Shown here: positions 62,604 through 64,000 of the stretch, one piece after another
How the letters are laid out: each line of letters begins with the position of its first letter
Numbering within the stretch: the stretch's first letter is position 1
Source: Adineta vaga
Taxonomy: Eukaryota > Rotifera
Length of the DNA stretch: 64,000 nt
Direction: 5' to 3'
Assembly: GCA_021613535.1 (NCBI GenBank)
Contig: CP075495.1
Location: 10,850,001-10,914,000 of the forward strand
Program-made: the position numbers and the translations under genes
Notes under the pieces: generated by a model
What the model saw: the letters and a program-made list of their open reading frames with translations, nothing else
Database searches by the model: none
Told to the model about the DNA's origin: nothing

Positions 62604-63728
62604 TTAATAGTTCTTTTCACATTTTGTCGATTTATCTTCACCAATTTCATATTTATCAGGATTTTTAGATGCTTGTCTTAGACCTTTACGACATTTATCT
62701 TCAGCATTACTATCTATTTCACATGATACAGAATAATTCTCTTCACCAACAAAACATATCTAAAACAGAAAAATATTTAAGAAAAAAAGGACAAGCATTT
62801 TATCTATTGATAGTCTTACTTCATGTTCATCAGGATCGGATAGAATTACAACGGTATTTTTATTGAAATCTAAAAACCTACCTAATTTCATTTTTGAAAT
62901 GAGAATTTTTTGACCGTCTTTTTCTATTCTATTTTGAATTATATCAATATCTTTCACTGGACAACTAAATGCTGCTCTTCCATAACCAGTACCGCGATCA
63001 ATCGGATGCTTATTTTCAATTAATTCAAGTTGACATTGATTATCAAGACGAAAATTATATTTTGATCGTTCATTGGTCGTTAGATTATTATAAGAAAGTC
63101 GAACACGGTTTTTATTCGATTCTTCTTCAATAATCGTCATATTTAGTAAACGTGTATAATAATCAGTTGATTTTTTTAAATTATAAACATTTAATGAGAG
63201 ACATTTGACGGGATCTTCATCTTTTTCAATATCTTTATCAATTAAAATAATACGATGACCGTCAGGTGAACTAATAACTAATGATTTGGAATCAGATTGC
63301 ATTTGTGATTTATCGAGAAATTTTTGTGCATTAATTATAGCTTGTCGACTATGAATTGTAATCGATGCAAAATCATTTCCATATTTATAACCTTGTACAT
63401 CATAATTATAGTTTAATTCCAAAGCAAAATAGGAATGTTCATCACCATAACTAGTTACTGTTTTCGACCATGGAGATTCAAAATTACCATTACATTGTGC
63501 TGAACAACCAGAATCCATGTCTTCGTGACGAAGAATATTCATACCTAAGATATCACAGAAAAATTTCGTTGTTTCGAAACGATCGCTTATTTTTAATGTA
63601 TAACGAAGAAAACGTCGATCTGAACATGTTGATTGTTGTTGTTGAGCTGAAGAAGAATTTGATGAGATTCGTCGAAAACTAGTAGATACATTTTTTACCT
63701 GATCAGAGAAGAAAAGAAGGAAATTCAT
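62604..63728 (-). CDS. GLOD4: glyoxalase domain-containing protein 4 (GLOD4)
   Basis: VOC-superfamily protein with paired glyoxalase-like folds; mitochondrial in mammals, enzymatic activity uncertain. Two exons (63728-62820, 62759-62604) sum to 354 codons. Landmarks are RFLRYTLKISDRFETTKFF, CDILGMNILRHEDMDSGC, NGNFESPWSKTV, ALELNYNYDV...YKYGNDF, TRLLNMTI, GRAAFSCPVKDI, and SDPDEHE joined over the intron to ICFVGEENYS. They follow the mammalian order. The polar C-terminal 30 residues are specific. The N-terminal MNFLLFF... precedes the domain by about 40 residues and may target mitochondria. An acceptor (TTTACAG) 3 nt upstream supports this ATG; an alternative ATG lies at 63798. Confidence 0.9.
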
Positions 63729-64000
63729 TTTCTGTAAATGAAAAAAAAAGATTTTTGTCTACTGTTTGAAGAACATGATGGTGAATTTGTTTCGACATGA
63801 TATATATTGCTTCATAATATGAGCACGTGTGTGTATATATAAATATTTTTCAGAAAAATGATGATTGGTGAAAATCTAAGCCAATGAAATTTCATTACCC
63901 AACGTGATGATCATGATCGTTGTCGTTGTCGTTGAAAGCGAATGTTAATGTCAAGTCAAGTTTTATGGTAACCGTAACTCGTAAGTAATTCATTTAAACT
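63729..64000. other. upstream region of GLOD4 to window end
   Basis: AT-rich promoter-proximal DNA with a short GTTGTCGTTGTCG run near 63919. No gene seen before the window ends. Confidence 0.5.

Overview
The window reads as animal nuclear DNA from a small, AT-rich, intron-compact genome. Most introns are about 45-70 bp with GT...AG ends. The genes are metazoan: FoxO, SIX1/2 homeobox, polycystin-2-like channel, HGSNAT, an RD3-like protein, metaxin-2, clathrin light chain, the BIG-type Sec7 ARF-GEF, SCOT and GLOD4. A pyrimidine-rich splice acceptor lies a few to a few tens of bases before the start codon of at least 15 genes, often with no obvious upstream exon. That is what spliced-leader trans-splicing would give. 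Together with a long gene-bearing palindrome this suggests a rotifer, most likely a bdelloid; the assignment is inference.

Layout. 1-5000: four small three-exon metallothionein genes; the middle two are identical and lie head-to-head as the arms of a ~600 bp inverted repeat. 5500-8700: endonuclease G, a decayed p23 co-chaperone copy and a small unplaced ORF. 8749-10344: an intronless choline-transporter-like (CTL/Pns1) gene. 11861-15572: a large FoxO gene on the minus strand with more than 5 kb of gene-poor upstream DNA. 21-28 kb: a doubtful secreted-protein locus, glycogen branching enzyme and a polycystin channel. 28.6-36.5 kb (all minus): HGSNAT, a single-pass membrane protein of unknown function, a RING finger protein with a C-terminal hydrophobic segment, and KXD1. 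37.6-48.1 kb (plus): the ARF-GEF and mitochondrial SCOT. 50.5-51.8 kb: SIX1/2, isolated in gene-poor flanks and containing a probable GC-AG intron. 54.2-54.9 kb: an intronless RD3-like gene. 55.3-63.8 kb (minus): TACO1, clathrin light chain, a repeat-rich patch with a start-less FZR1/Cdh1 fragment, metaxin-2, an unrecognised coiled-coil protein and GLOD4.

There is no operon-like functional grouping, but several themes recur: metal handling (metallothioneins), mitochondria (EndoG, SCOT, TACO1, metaxin-2), endomembrane traffic (BIG, clathrin light chain, KXD1/BORC, HGSNAT) and developmental control (FoxO, SIX). The points most worth a second look are the metallothionein palindrome with metal-response-element-like sites, the systematic pre-ATG acceptors, the altered pore and phospho-sites in polycystin and FoxO, the two relics (p23, FZR1) and the GC-AG intron.
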